From: Legionella steigerwaltii
GTDB taxonomy: Bacteria > Pseudomonadota > Gammaproteobacteria > Legionellales > Legionellaceae
Direction of reading: 5' to 3'
Length of the DNA stretch: 64,000 nucleotides
NCBI RefSeq assembly: GCF_001468065.1
Contig: NZ_LNYZ01000013.1
Location: 62,001 to 126,000 of the forward strand
The notes below the pieces were generated by a model. That model saw nothing but the letters and a program-made list of their open reading frames with translations, made no database searches and was not told the DNA's origin. The stretch's first letter is position 1, and each line of letters starts with the position of its first letter. Of this stretch, positions 16,816-26,273 are shown in pieces. A program made the translations under genes and the position numbers.

Positions 16816-17274
16816 CTAATCGGCTTTAGGATATGCTAGATAATTTACTATCTTCCAATGACCTGTTTGATCTTGCTCAAAGACATCGAGCCCTTCATCT
16901 ACTGTTTCTGAAATTACTTTTCCGTGCTCTGAAATTTGTAGGTACCAAGTGACCCTAACACTTGCTAAATTGTCAGAACGATAGATTTGATGAAGTTTGA
17001 AACGGTATTTATAGTCGCGATCTTCCTGGAAAATCTTCTTAAAGCTATTGCAGATTGATTGATAGTTTTTTTGTGGGGCACCTTGATAATTAGCATGAAT
17101 ATCAGGAGAAAATAAGTTACACGAATTCTCTAAATCTTTGCGGTTGAACGCATTTGTCCATGACGAAAAAATGTTTTGGAATAATTGAGTAGAGTTTCTT
17201 TTTTCATTAGCACATACAGCGGGTGTCATGAAAAAAGAACTTATAATCAGAAAAGCGATTAATCCTCGAGTCAT
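16816..17274 (-). CDS. Exported SnoaL/NTF2-like protein
   Basis: 152 aa with a signal peptide (LIAFLIISSFFMTPAVCAN). The mature part has the NTF2/SnoaL-like pattern of a cone-shaped barrel: an N-terminal helix with WTNAFNRKDLENSCNLFSPD, then beta-strands (RVTWYLQISE, GLDVFEQDQTGHWKIVNYLAYP). Such proteins bind or isomerise small hydrophobic molecules, but no catalytic residues can be assigned here. First of three minus-strand envelope genes read toward ahpD. Confidence 0.7.
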   Translation of the reverse strand: MTRGLIAFLIISSFFMTPAVCANEKRNSTQLFQNIFSSWTNAFNRKDLENSCNLFSPDIHANYQGAPQKNYQSICNSFKKIFQEDRDYKYRFKLHQIYRSDNLASVRVTWYLQISEHGKVISETVDEGLDVFEQDQTGHWKIVNYLAYPKAD

Positions 17275-17306
17275 TTTTTTCTGCCTAAATCAAATAATTG
17301 GTATGC

Positions 17307-17519
17307 TTATGCATCTTGCCAGTCTTCAGGTTCTAAAGGAATAATCAGCCATAGCAGGATGTATGCGATAAATGCTGTGCCTCCGGCTAAGAAAAAAATA
17401 ACAAAAATGATTCTCATCCATACTGGGTCGACGCCAAAATAAACTCCTAAACCGCCACATACTCCTGCAATTTTTCGATCTTTACGTGAACGCCATAATT
17501 TTTTATACGGTTGCTTCAT
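17307..17519 (-). CDS. PspC-domain membrane protein
   Basis: 70 aa. Almost the whole protein is one PspC domain: a basic start, RKIAGVCGGLGVYFGVDP, then a membrane helix (IIFVIFFLAGGTAFIAYILL) and LIIPLEPEDW. PspC domains act in phage-shock-type membrane stress responses, but single-domain proteins like this are common and their role is unclear. No pspA or pspB is nearby. Confidence 0.85.
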   Translation of the reverse strand: MKQPYKKLWRSRKDRKIAGVCGGLGVYFGVDPVWMRIIFVIFFLAGGTAFIAYILLWLIIPLEPEDWQDA

Positions 17520-17550
17520 AAATTTACCTTCTCAATGAACGAGCGCCGAC

Positions 17551-18777
17551 TTACGCGCGTGTTAACCATTTTTTCCCTTCTACAAGGCGTGCAATCATCA
17601 TACTGCTTACGGTGTTGCATGTCACATTAAGCATAGTTGCCAGTGGATCAATAATAATACTAATTGCCGCTATTATTATTAAAACTGAAGAAGGAAATCC
17701 ATATACGCTGAGTATGAGTAACTCACCAAGCATTCCTCCACTCGGAATTGCCCCCATTACAGTACCAACCAATAAAGAAATTCCTAAAGCGGTAAGCAGT
17801 ACATTGGGGCTGGAAAAATTTAAATGAAAGATCCCAAATAAAAAAGCAATTTTGAACACACCACCTATTACCGAACCATCTTTATGAATGATTGTACCTA
17901 AAGGAATTACTGTCTCATAAATTTCAGGAGCGATTTGCATTTTTTTTGCAGCCGTTAAATTAGCAGGAATACTGGCGGCACTACTGCATGTGGCAATCGA
18001 TGTAACTACGGGCAGAAAAATGCTGCTCCAAAATAATTTTATACCTTGAGTTTTTCCAGCTAAATAGGCAAACATCGTGAAGGCAATAATAAAATAAATT
18101 ACTCCAAATGTATAATATAGGACAGCAATTCGGAGGTAATTAGCCATCAATTGAGGTCCTAGATCATGAACTAACACAGCGAAATAGGCAAAAAAACCAA
18201 TTGGCGCATAATACATAATCAAAGCAAAAACCCGCATAAAAATTTCTTCGCCTGCCTGTAAAAAATCAATAAAAATTTTTCCCTTTTCATTAGCCTTCGA
18301 TACTGCAATACCCACCAGGATTGAAAATACAATGAGCGCTAAAATATGTTGATGCGAAAGCAGATTGCTAAATTCAGGAACCGTAAAAATACCAGCAATT
18401 TGATCGAAGACACTCAAGGTAGATGTTTTTTCTGGGACATTGAGTGGTAATGCAACTCCTTGAGCTGGGGGAAATATGCTTACGATAAAAAGGGAATAAA
18501 CTGCGGCTACGATCCCGGTAAATAAAAAGATAACCGCCATATAAAAAGCGATTTTACTCAGCTTTCCGATGGAGCCAACCCGTGTAATTGCCGCAGTAAC
18601 ACTAAAAAAAATCAAAGGGACAATCGCCGTAAAAATGAGGTTAAGAAAAATCTCGCCAAAAGGTTTTAAGTAGAGGGTAATTGGCCCAAAAAAGTAGCCT
18701 GTGAGACCTCCTAATAGAATAGCGGTAATTAAAATAAATGGAAAAAAATAGGAACCAAAAGTTTTTTTGATACTCAT
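17551..18777 (-). CDS. Dicarboxylate/amino acid:cation symporter (DAACS family)
   Basis: 408 aa inner-membrane carrier of the GltP/DctA family. Eight or so membrane helices plus re-entrant loops are visible. Family signatures include the serine-rich loop TCSSAASIPANL (about residues 265-276), the PLGTIIHKDGS motif (NMDGT is usual; here HKDGS) and IDPLATMLNVTCN near the C-terminus (D-x3-T-x2-N-V). It imports glutamate/aspartate or C4-dicarboxylates with Na+ or H+. The change in the NMDGT position may alter cation or substrate preference. Confidence 0.88.
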   Translation of the reverse strand: MSIKKTFGSYFFPFILITAILLGGLTGYFFGPITLYLKPFGEIFLNLIFTAIVPLIFFSVTAAITRVGSIGKLSKIAFYMAVIFLFTGIVAAVYSLFIVSIFPPAQGVALPLNVPEKTSTLSVFDQIAGIFTVPEFSNLLSHQHILALIVFSILVGIAVSKANEKGKIFIDFLQAGEEIFMRVFALIMYYAPIGFFAYFAVLVHDLGPQLMANYLRIAVLYYTFGVIYFIIAFTMFAYLAGKTQGIKLFWSSIFLPVVTSIATCSSAASIPANLTAAKKMQIAPEIYETVIPLGTIIHKDGSVIGGVFKIAFLFGIFHLNFSSPNVLLTALGISLLVGTVMGAIPSGGMLGELLILSVYGFPSSVLIIIAAISIIIDPLATMLNVTCNTVSSMMIARLVEGKKWLTRA

Positions 18778-19067
18778 TAACCATTGTCCTTAAAAATTTT
18801 TAGGAACTTTGCTATTGTATCTCTTTGCTTGGGTATCAGGCTATATATAGATGTATGTTTTAAGAAAAGCAAAAGCATGCTGAGAAGTTTCTAAATACTT
18901 TATAGCGTGTATGGAACAGATTGGATTCTAAATCTGCCTATGATTTAATTATCATTAAATTCAATAAGATAAAATGGTTTTGAATATAAAATGAAATAAT
19001 TGAACCAATAGTTCTCACCATGTATAATCGACAGCGCTTCTAATGCAACCCACGTGTGAGGATCATT

Positions 19068-20543
19068 ATGCCTTCAGTTAATCCTGTTATTTACAATTAC
19101 ACTAACCTCCAATCCTGGCAAGAAGAATTAATTCCACTTGAGCTGCAAATAAGAGAAAATTTGCAATTTATTGAAGAGCAAATGCAACACCTGAGACCAC
19201 TCCAAGAAGAATTAGATCCTATAAACTTACGCATTTCCTTAATACAGTCCCAGATTGATATGAATATGGGTACCACCCAGGATTTCATGCATCCTGGGCA
19301 TCATCACCATGGAGGCTATACTCAAACTGTAGATATAATCATGTTGCAATTGGAATTAGCCCGTTTTCAAAAACAACGTGATGAGCTCAAAAAAAGTATG
19401 AAACCTTATGAGCAGACAATTATTGAAGTCCAGACCGGTCTGCGTGAATTGTCTTCTCGTCGTGCCTGGTTAAAAGAGCATATTCCCGCTGCCCAGTTAT
19501 TTTTAAAGACGCTACAAGAAGATCCTCGGATGTCGGTGCATGCTTTAACCGATAAAATTTGGGACGCATTTATTAATTACGAAGATACTCATTTGACCGG
19601 TCTTTCCCCGCAAGTGCGTATTTGCTTGATTGCAGTTCGATATTGGAGTCTACTGACTTCCTACCCTCAAGGATATACTCCAGAGTACATAAACCCAATC
19701 CATCGCAGTAATTATCTTCGTTTATGTGGTTTCTTATGGGACATGTACTCCAAGGTAAAACAAGAAAAAAACGATGCCGAATTTGAAAAGATCTTAAAAA
19801 ATCTTATTGAAAGTACTCATGTGGCTCAGCATGGTGATTTACCTTACCCCATGCAAACAGGTTTTAGTGCGAGTGCCTGGTTTGAGAGTAATAAAAAAAT
19901 GACTCCAGGATTTTTCGCAATTGAAGAACAGAATTTATCTAATTTAGAAGAACAAATTTTTAATGAAGGGCTTACTTTTATTGCTCAAAATACACCTACT
20001 CAGCTTACTGTACTTCAAAAGCATATAATTAATGCGGTCAATTTAATTGATGCAGAAGTTAAAATAAAAAAACAGAAACACGAGGAGATTGATTACCATT
20101 TTTACGGGCGAACTGTGCTCATTCTGAACAGTGTTTTGACTAATTTCACAGATAAGCAAGTGGGGAAACGTTTGGGCGATATCGCTGAATATGCATCCGG
20201 AAGTAACTCTGTGGGTAAACAAGTTTTAGGCGGACTTCTTATTGTGCTCGGAATTTTACTCATTGGTGCTAGTGTTGCTGGTTTTTTAGCTACTTTGGGT
20301 TCGAGTTCCCTATTGAGTGCCTGGGGTATTTCATTAGGACTTGCTTTATTTGAAATGGAACTTGTTTGCGGAATTGCCTCTTCTCTGGCTGCTGCGACAG
20401 GAATTGGATTAACCTTTTTTGCAGGTCCAAAAGCAATCGAATCAGGAACACGTAAAGGCTTATCTCAGGAGCTCATGGAGATTAAAGAAGGGATTGAGCA
20501 TTATGGTGAACCACCACCTTACAGTATTGCTGTATCTAATTAA
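19068..20543 (+). CDS. Coiled-coil protein with C-terminal membrane hairpin, effector candidate
   Basis: 491 aa from the ATG at 19068, which has GTGAGG seven bases upstream; a GTG at 19056 is in frame but coincides with that ribosome site. Residues ~10-145 are coiled coil interrupted by a His-rich loop (HPGHHHHGG). A helical middle follows. Residues ~385-450 form two hydrophobic segments (VLGGLLIVLGILLIGASVAG; GIASSLAAATGIGLTFFAG), a hairpin of the kind I remember near the end of many Legionella effectors. The last residues contain a PPPY motif (GEPPPYSIAV). No Sec signal. Family not recognised; effector status is inferred from architecture and from the HDAC-like gene next door. Confidence 0.6.
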   Translation: MPSVNPVIYNYTNLQSWQEELIPLELQIRENLQFIEEQMQHLRPLQEELDPINLRISLIQSQIDMNMGTTQDFMHPGHHHHGGYTQTVDIIMLQLELARFQKQRDELKKSMKPYEQTIIEVQTGLRELSSRRAWLKEHIPAAQLFLKTLQEDPRMSVHALTDKIWDAFINYEDTHLTGLSPQVRICLIAVRYWSLLTSYPQGYTPEYINPIHRSNYLRLCGFLWDMYSKVKQEKNDAEFEKILKNLIESTHVAQHGDLPYPMQTGFSASAWFESNKKMTPGFFAIEEQNLSNLEEQIFNEGLTFIAQNTPTQLTVLQKHIINAVNLIDAEVKIKKQKHEEIDYHFYGRTVLILNSVLTNFTDKQVGKRLGDIAEYASGSNSVGKQVLGGLLIVLGILLIGASVAGFLATLGSSSLLSAWGISLGLALFEMELVCGIASSLAAATGIGLTFFAGPKAIESGTRKGLSQELMEIKEGIEHYGEPPPYSIAVSN

Positions 20544-20572
20544 TTTCCTCATTGCATCATTAAGTCATACCC

Positions 20573-20578
20573 TATAAT
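20573..20578 (+). promoter_or_regulatory. Possible -10 box for the HDAC-like gene
   Basis: A perfect TATAAT, with TTGCAT at 20552-20557 (15-base spacer, a little short) as a possible -35. It lies 62 bp before the start of the HDAC-like gene. Confidence 0.4.
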
Positions 20579-20640
20579 CTAAATAAATACGGTGGAGTTT
20601 TGACTTTGATAAGAGCTCCTTTTTTTACTTTTTCAGGTAA

Positions 20641-21927
20641 ATGAAGATGAGACATAAACTTTTCTATAAAAATAAGACTTCTTCTGATTCACATAAAGAG
20701 CAAGAATGTTGTATTCAAATTCCCTCTGCCAAAGATATAGAACAAATGCATGGGATGCCAGCTGGTGCTGATGAGGATCAGTTCGAACGTCTCAAGCACA
20801 TGACCCAAGCGATCGTGAAAATTCAATCTAAAGATTCTTCATTACCGGTTGCCACTACGGATGTTGTGAAATTGCCTGAGCACTGGAATCACTTATTTGC
20901 GGCAATGAATAAAGGTGATGCGAAGCTTGCATTGGCCATTTTCGCCAAATTTCCTGAAAAAGATGAGATTCTTCAAGCATTATTGGCGGTGCATACATCA
21001 GAATATTTACAGGAAATTATTATGAATTGTATGCAAGCACAACAAAAAGGATGGAAGCAATTAAATTCAGATATTCTTATTACTCCGAGGACATTTGAAG
21101 TACTAATCAAAGATATTGCAATGACCATGTTTCATTCTAAAAAAGTACATTTTTCTTTTGGATTACCTAGTCATCATGCGTTCGCTGATGAAGGAAGTGG
21201 CTTTTGTATTTTAAACAAAACCGCGATATTACTTAAGTACATGCAAAGCTTAAACGGTAAACCGCTCAAACACATTATTATTGGGACCGATGTCAATCGA
21301 GACAATGGTTTATGTGATGTTTTAATGAACCTTGCTTCAGATAGGGATATATGTCACATCGATGTTTTTGATTCGAGGGTTTATCCTCGACAAGATGCTG
21401 CATACATTACGAAAACATTCAAAAAGAGTGGAGAAGATGAAGGACAAAAAATTCAGTCATGGCAACAAGAAAATTTACATTATTTTGCTGTAGACCTAAG
21501 TCTCACGACACGTAAACCAGGTTCGGTACATCCCGCCTTGGTTTTTGCAATAGATAAAATTGAGGAGCAAATCAAGCAGGCTCAAAAGAATGATCAACAA
21601 ATAGCTCTATTTTTACCTACAGGTTGGGATTCACATGAAGAGGAAACTGCTTATTGTGGAAAGTATGTTGATGGTTATTTAATGGGAACCACAGAGGCAA
21701 GGAAAACTCGTTTTAATGCAACAGACTTAACTTATTTTTACGAGAGTTTATTTAAACTGTATCAAGAAAATAAAAACGATATAGTAAAGATGTATTGGGG
21801 ATTAGAAGGTGGGTATAATCAAAAAATGTATGAACGACAAATTCAATTGTTGATGTCGCTTGTTTTAAAAGATCTTGTCCATCAGGATACAAATGAAATT
21901 ATACCTGATGGCCCTAAAAAAGCTTAA
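20641..21927 (+). CDS. lphD: Histone-deacetylase-fold protein, LphD-like effector candidate
   Basis: 428 aa, no signal peptide. HDAC/arginase-fold motifs occur in order: GLPSHHAFADEGSGFCILN (His178, His179; compare PPGHHA...GFCxFN), IIIGTDVNRDNGL (Asp217), LPTGWDSHEEE (Asp330) and GLEGGYN (Tyr392). These match the charge-relay His pair, two of the zinc ligands and the catalytic Tyr. L. pneumophila LphD is a Dot/Icm effector that deacetylates histone H3 in the host nucleus; its length and, as I recall, its catalytic Tyr at 392 agree with this protein. Odd: the position that is His in DxHHGxG is Asn219. It overlaps the convergent acid phosphatase gene by 4 bp. An ATG six bases downstream is an alternative start. 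Confidence 0.75.
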   Translation: MKMRHKLFYKNKTSSDSHKEQECCIQIPSAKDIEQMHGMPAGADEDQFERLKHMTQAIVKIQSKDSSLPVATTDVVKLPEHWNHLFAAMNKGDAKLALAIFAKFPEKDEILQALLAVHTSEYLQEIIMNCMQAQQKGWKQLNSDILITPRTFEVLIKDIAMTMFHSKKVHFSFGLPSHHAFADEGSGFCILNKTAILLKYMQSLNGKPLKHIIIGTDVNRDNGLCDVLMNLASDRDICHIDVFDSRVYPRQDAAYITKTFKKSGEDEGQKIQSWQQENLHYFAVDLSLTTRKPGSVHPALVFAIDKIEEQIKQAQKNDQQIALFLPTGWDSHEEETAYCGKYVDGYLMGTTEARKTRFNATDLTYFYESLFKLYQENKNDIVKMYWGLEGGYNQKMYERQIQLLMSLVLKDLVHQDTNEIIPDGPKKA

Positions 21928-22601
21928 GGTAAATAATAAAAGGGATTTGGCAACTTAAAAACCTTTTGGGCATATCCGCCTTTAAGATCACTGTATTGAT
22001 CGCCTATTGATGCCACAATGGTATACCCTTTTTGGGTGATCATTTTTCGTGCGTGCGATTTAAACGGAATAATGGATTTGGATGTATAATTCATTGGGCG
22101 TAGATACAGACCTGACCATCCATTATAACCTGCTGTATGTAAATTGTTTTCTGTGGCTTGGCGTTCAGACTCATTTCTTCCGGTAACAAAAAATACTTTG
22201 ATACCATGATTACGTGCATCACGATACAAGGTAAGCATGGGCTTAATTACTGGAGCATTAGCGGCCATGATGTCTTTATGAAATTGATTACGATTTCCAC
22301 CAAAATCACGTTTAATCATGTATTGATAATTCGATAAGCTGGTTTCATCAATGTCTAAAACAAGCGCGAGTTTTTTATGTGATTTTTCTTTTTGATTTAT
22401 TTCGGCCTGTTGATCAATATATTTTTGTGCTTTTTGAATCACTTGAGTTAACTCTTTTTGATAAAGACCCGAGTCATGATAATTTTTGAGCTCGATTTTT
22501 ACTAAAGTTAAGTTCGGTGGATCTGAAAAAATTGGATTTGCAAAAAGAAACGCAATACTAAGTGTAATTAGGTTTAGTGATTTTTTGAGTAAGCGCTTCA
22601 T
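21924..22601 (-). CDS. Secreted HAD-type acid phosphatase (class B / e(P4)-like)
   Basis: 225 aa with a signal peptide (LNLITLSIAFLFANPIFSD). The HAD motif I is LVLDIDETSLSN (two Asp plus Thr), motif II is VFFVTGRNES, and the acidic motif is SIGDQYSDLKGG. This is the pattern of HAD acid phosphatases that remove phosphate from nucleotides and other esters in the periplasm or outside. A cleavable signal without a lipobox Cys makes it soluble rather than an e(P4) lipoprotein. It is a single gene convergent with the HDAC-like gene. Confidence 0.88.
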   Translation of the reverse strand: MKRLLKKSLNLITLSIAFLFANPIFSDPPNLTLVKIELKNYHDSGLYQKELTQVIQKAQKYIDQQAEINQKEKSHKKLALVLDIDETSLSNYQYMIKRDFGGNRNQFHKDIMAANAPVIKPMLTLYRDARNHGIKVFFVTGRNESERQATENNLHTAGYNGWSGLYLRPMNYTSKSIIPFKSHARKMITQKGYTIVASIGDQYSDLKGGYAQKVFKLPNPFYYLP

Positions 22602-22775
22602 TATCCATCCATTTTCTATTAAAAGGAGGAATTATATCGTTGTTCATTTGTTTGTCAAATTAGCACCCAATTCCGTCTCATTTCTACGCAAGCACTCTGT
22701 TACGAAGAGGTCCTGTGGATAGCCTGCCCATCCTCAGTTATAATGCCGCTTATTTTGTTTAATAATTGCCATACT

Positions 22776-25700
22776 ATGCATTTGAAGCAATTAAAATTAG
22801 CCGGGTTTAAATCTTTTGTTGACCCAACAGTAGTTCATTTTCCGAGCCAGTTGGTTGCCGTTGTTGGGCCCAATGGCTGTGGAAAATCAAACATTATCGA
22901 TGCGGTACGTTGGGTTATGGGGGAAAGCTCGGCAAGAAATTTGCGTGGTGAATCCATGACCGATGTGATTTTTAATGGCTCCTCCAATCGTAAATCTGTA
23001 GGTCAGGCTTCTGTTGAGCTTGTATTTGATAACAGTCTTGGGCGTCTCACTGGCCCTTTTGCCAGTTATGGTGAAATCGCAGTAAAGCGTGTAGTCACTA
23101 GGGATGGTGATTCTTCTTATTATTTAAACGGTAGTCGTTGTCGACGTAAAGATATTACCGATATTTTTCTTGGTACTGGTGCTGGAGCGCGTGGTTATTC
23201 AATTATTGGCCAAGGGACTATTTCTCAGCTCATTGAAGCCAGGCCCGAAGACTTAAGGGTGTATCTTGAAGAGGCGGCAGGTGTTTCCAAATATAAAGAA
23301 CGTCGACGTGAGACATTACAACGTATTGATCATACCCGGGAAAATCTCACTCGTGTTGCTGACATTCGAGATGAGTTGGACAAACAATTGCAACGTTTAG
23401 AACGACAAGCCAAGGCGGCTGAACGTTATCTCATTCTTAAAGACGAAGAACAATTGTGTCGAGCAGAAATTTTAGCTCTGAAATGGCATGATTTTATTGT
23501 TCAGCAAGAAGTAAAACAACGTGAAATACAAGAATTAGCTGTTAATTACGAACAGCAACAAAGTGCACTAGCCAAAGCAAATAAAGAACGAGTTGAATTG
23601 AATGAAACACTTCATGATGTGGATGAACAAACACAACAAATTCAGGCAAGTTTCTATCAATTAGGCACTGAAATTGCGCGTTTGGAAGAAACCATACAGC
23701 AACAAACACGCGAAAAGAAACGTTTGGTGCAGGATCAACAGCAAATGCAAGCAGATTGGCAGGCTGCTGAAGAACAGCTCAAACACGATAAAGAGGAATT
23801 GCTTCATTGTCAGCAGAATGCACACGATCGAGAAAAGCAACTTGAGCAATTGAGAACTCAATTTAAAGAACTGGAAGCTGATTGGCAAGATACTCAAACG
23901 CAACAAACAGAATGGGATCTCCGCTGGCAAGAAGTTCAAACTCATACGAGCAATCTGAAAAGAGAGTTTCAGGTGACTCAGGTGAACGCACACCATTTGG
24001 ACGAAAAATATCAACAAACACTTTTAAGATTAGAAAAGCTGCAATTAGAACAAGAAACTATTTCGATAGAGGATTTACAACAACTCCAAAATAGCTTAGA
24101 AAAACAGCGTATTAAATTAATTGCTGATCAAGAGTTTGATGCATTGCAACTAAAGCAAAGTCAAGAAAATACAGAGCAATTACGCGCTAAGTTACAGAAT
24201 ATAGAACAGCAGCTGCATGTGTTACAAGATGATTTTCATCATGCGAACAGTGAACATGCTGCATTAATGGCGGCGCAGCGTGCAGCACGCCAAGGCCTGC
24301 AAAGCAGTAAAAATGCCATTAATGAATGGTCAGAAAAACCTCGGCTAGTGGATATCTTACAGGTTGAAACCAAATGGCAATCTGCTTGTGAACGTGTGCT
24401 TAACGAGGCATTACATGCATATGTTCTTGAAACTTTTGAAGAATTATGGCCGCAACGCGCTATTTGTGAACGGCAAGGCGAAAGTATCGTTACTCTTAGA
24501 AAAATCAAGATTGAACCCACGTCTTATCCTCGTCTTATCGATAAAATAAAAGGAAATATTCCAGCAAATGTATATCCCTTAGAACATATCTATACTGCAG
24601 AACATTTTGATGAAGCATTAAGTTGGCTTCCTGCATTGGCGGAGCATGAATCAATCATAACGCCTGATGGTTTCTGGTTAGGTCAAGGATGGGTGAAATT
24701 CGCTACTCCTGAGATACAGGATGAGTTAGGTTTATTGGCACGGCAACAAAAAATTACTGAATTAGCTGGTGTTGTTCAGGAGTTGCAAGAGAAGATCGGT
24801 TCCTTAAGGATTGAACGTGATGATACGCATCAGCAGTTACAAAAAGGCTTAAAAGATATTGAGTTACAACAGTTGAATGTCAATGCCAGTAATGAGGCAT
24901 TAAGAACCAATAGTGTGGCCTTGAGTGCGAATGAACAAGCTATTGTGCAGACTGAAAAGCAGGCAACTGCTTTAGCGTTTGAATGTGAGGAATTGAAACT
25001 TATTTTGGAAGAAACGGCAGCAGAACAATGTACTATCAAAGAGAAATTGCATTCTTTGGAAGAGCAATGTCAAGTGTATGAGCAACAACAAGAACACAGC
25101 TTGCGAGAAAAGCAAAACGGGTTGCAAACCTTAGCATCAAAAAATAAGCAGATGGAAGAGTCTCGAGTTCTATTGCATCATGCGGAACTGGAGTACGATA
25201 GAGAAAAGAACAAAATACAGCAACTCAATGATCGGATCCAGCGAGAACAAGAACGTTTAAATATTTTGCAAGAACGTTTGGAAAACTTAGCAATGCTTTG
25301 CTTGCAAACAGAAGGCCCTGGAGAGGAACTCAAAGAGCAACTGGCTCAACAATTGCAAAAGCATGGTGAAATAGAATTGCAATTAACTTTAAGTAGAGAA
25401 CAATTATCACAGTTAAGGATGATGCTTGAAGAGTGCGAAAAAAATATTTTAAACTTTGATTTTGAAGTAAAGCGTATCCAAGAACAAATAAGCAAAACTC
25501 GAATGGAAGAACAGGCTTTGACAGTACGTGCCAGCTCTGTACAGGAATCGCTTGATGAGTCCGGCCTGCAGGCACAAGCATTACTTGAACAAATACCTCC
25601 AGGCGTAACTCAGGTTATGCGTGAAGATGAATTAATTGCTCTTTCTGAAAAAATCAAGCGTTTGGGAGCTATTAACCTCGCTGCGATTGAAGAATTTACA

Positions 25701-26270
25701 ACAGAACAACAACGTAAAATATATTTGGATGAACAGTATGATGATTTAAGTCAAGCATTGGCAGCTCTAGAAACTGCTATTGAGAAAATGGATAAAGAAA
25801 CTCGCTCACGCTTGGAAAATACTTTTGAAGAGGTCAATTCTTCCTTTAAGGCACTTTTCCCACGTCTGTTCGGTGGTGGGAGAGCGCAGCTCGAATTGAC
25901 TTGTGATAATCTATTGGAAGCTGGTATTGTAGTAATGGCACAACCTCCGGGGAAACGAAACAGTACCATTCATTTGTTATCCGGAGGAGAGAAGGCAATG
26001 ACTGCTGTAGCATTAGTTTTTGCTATTTTTCAGTTAAATCCTTCACCATTTTGTATGCTAGATGAAGTTGATGCACCTTTAGATGATGTAAATGTGGGGC
26101 GTTTTTGCGCTTTGGTGAAAGAGATGTCACAATTCGTACAATTTCTCTTTATTACACATAATAAAGTTACAATGGAATTAGCAGATCATTTGATTGGGGT
26201 AACTATGCGTGAACCTGGAGTGTCTCGCTTGGTTGCGGTTGATGTAACACAAGCTTTGGCTATGGAGTAA
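22776..26270 (+). CDS. smc: SMC chromosome condensation ATPase
   Basis: 1164 aa from ATG 22776 (MHLKQLKLAGFKSFV), the conserved SMC start; an in-frame ATG 33 bases upstream adds an atypical leader. Walker A GPNGCGKS is at residues 31-38. Long Gln/Glu-rich coiled coils flank a hinge around residues 520-640. The C-terminal head has the signature HLLSGGEKAMTA and Walker B PFCMLDEVDAPLDD. SMC with ScpA/ScpB compacts and segregates the chromosome; no scp genes are here. zipA follows immediately, so the two are co-transcribed. Confidence 0.97.
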   Translation: MHLKQLKLAGFKSFVDPTVVHFPSQLVAVVGPNGCGKSNIIDAVRWVMGESSARNLRGESMTDVIFNGSSNRKSVGQASVELVFDNSLGRLTGPFASYGEIAVKRVVTRDGDSSYYLNGSRCRRKDITDIFLGTGAGARGYSIIGQGTISQLIEARPEDLRVYLEEAAGVSKYKERRRETLQRIDHTRENLTRVADIRDELDKQLQRLERQAKAAERYLILKDEEQLCRAEILALKWHDFIVQQEVKQREIQELAVNYEQQQSALAKANKERVELNETLHDVDEQTQQIQASFYQLGTEIARLEETIQQQTREKKRLVQDQQQMQADWQAAEEQLKHDKEELLHCQQNAHDREKQLEQLRTQFKELEADWQDTQTQQTEWDLRWQEVQTHTSNLKREFQVTQVNAHHLDEKYQQTLLRLEKLQLEQETISIEDLQQLQNSLEKQRIKLIADQEFDALQLKQSQENTEQLRAKLQNIEQQLHVLQDDFHHANSEHAALMAAQRAARQGLQSSKNAINEWSEKPRLVDILQVETKWQSACERVLNEALHAYVLETFEELWPQRAICERQGESIVTLRKIKIEPTSYPRLIDKIKGNIPANVYPLEHIYTAEHFDEALSWLPALAEHESIITPDGFWLGQGWVKFATPEIQDELGLLARQQKITELAGVVQELQEKIGSLRIERDDTHQQLQKGLKDIELQQLNVNASNEALRTNSVALSANEQAIVQTEKQATALAFECEELKLILEETAAEQCTIKEKLHSLEEQCQVYEQQQEHSLREKQNGLQTLASKNKQMEESRVLLHHAELEYDREKNKIQQLNDRIQREQERLNILQERLENLAMLCLQTEGPGEELKEQLAQQLQKHGEIELQLTLSREQLSQLRMMLEECEKNILNFDFEVKRIQEQISKTRMEEQALTVRASSVQESLDESGLQAQALLEQIPPGVTQVMREDELIALSEKIKRLGAINLAAIEEFTTEQQRKIYLDEQYDDLSQALAALETAIEKMDKETRSRLENTFEEVNSSFKALFPRLFGGGRAQLELTCDNLLEAGIVVMAQPPGKRNSTIHLLSGGEKAMTAVALVFAIFQLNPSPFCMLDEVDAPLDDVNVGRFCALVKEMSQFVQFLFITHNKVTMELADHLIGVTMREPGVSRLVAVDVTQALAME

Positions 26271-26273
26271 ATG

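Noticed and set aside
22743-22775. Eleven-codon N-terminal extension of Smc
   Set aside because: The conserved SMC start is MHLKQLKLAGFKSF at 22776; the extension is not SMC-like.
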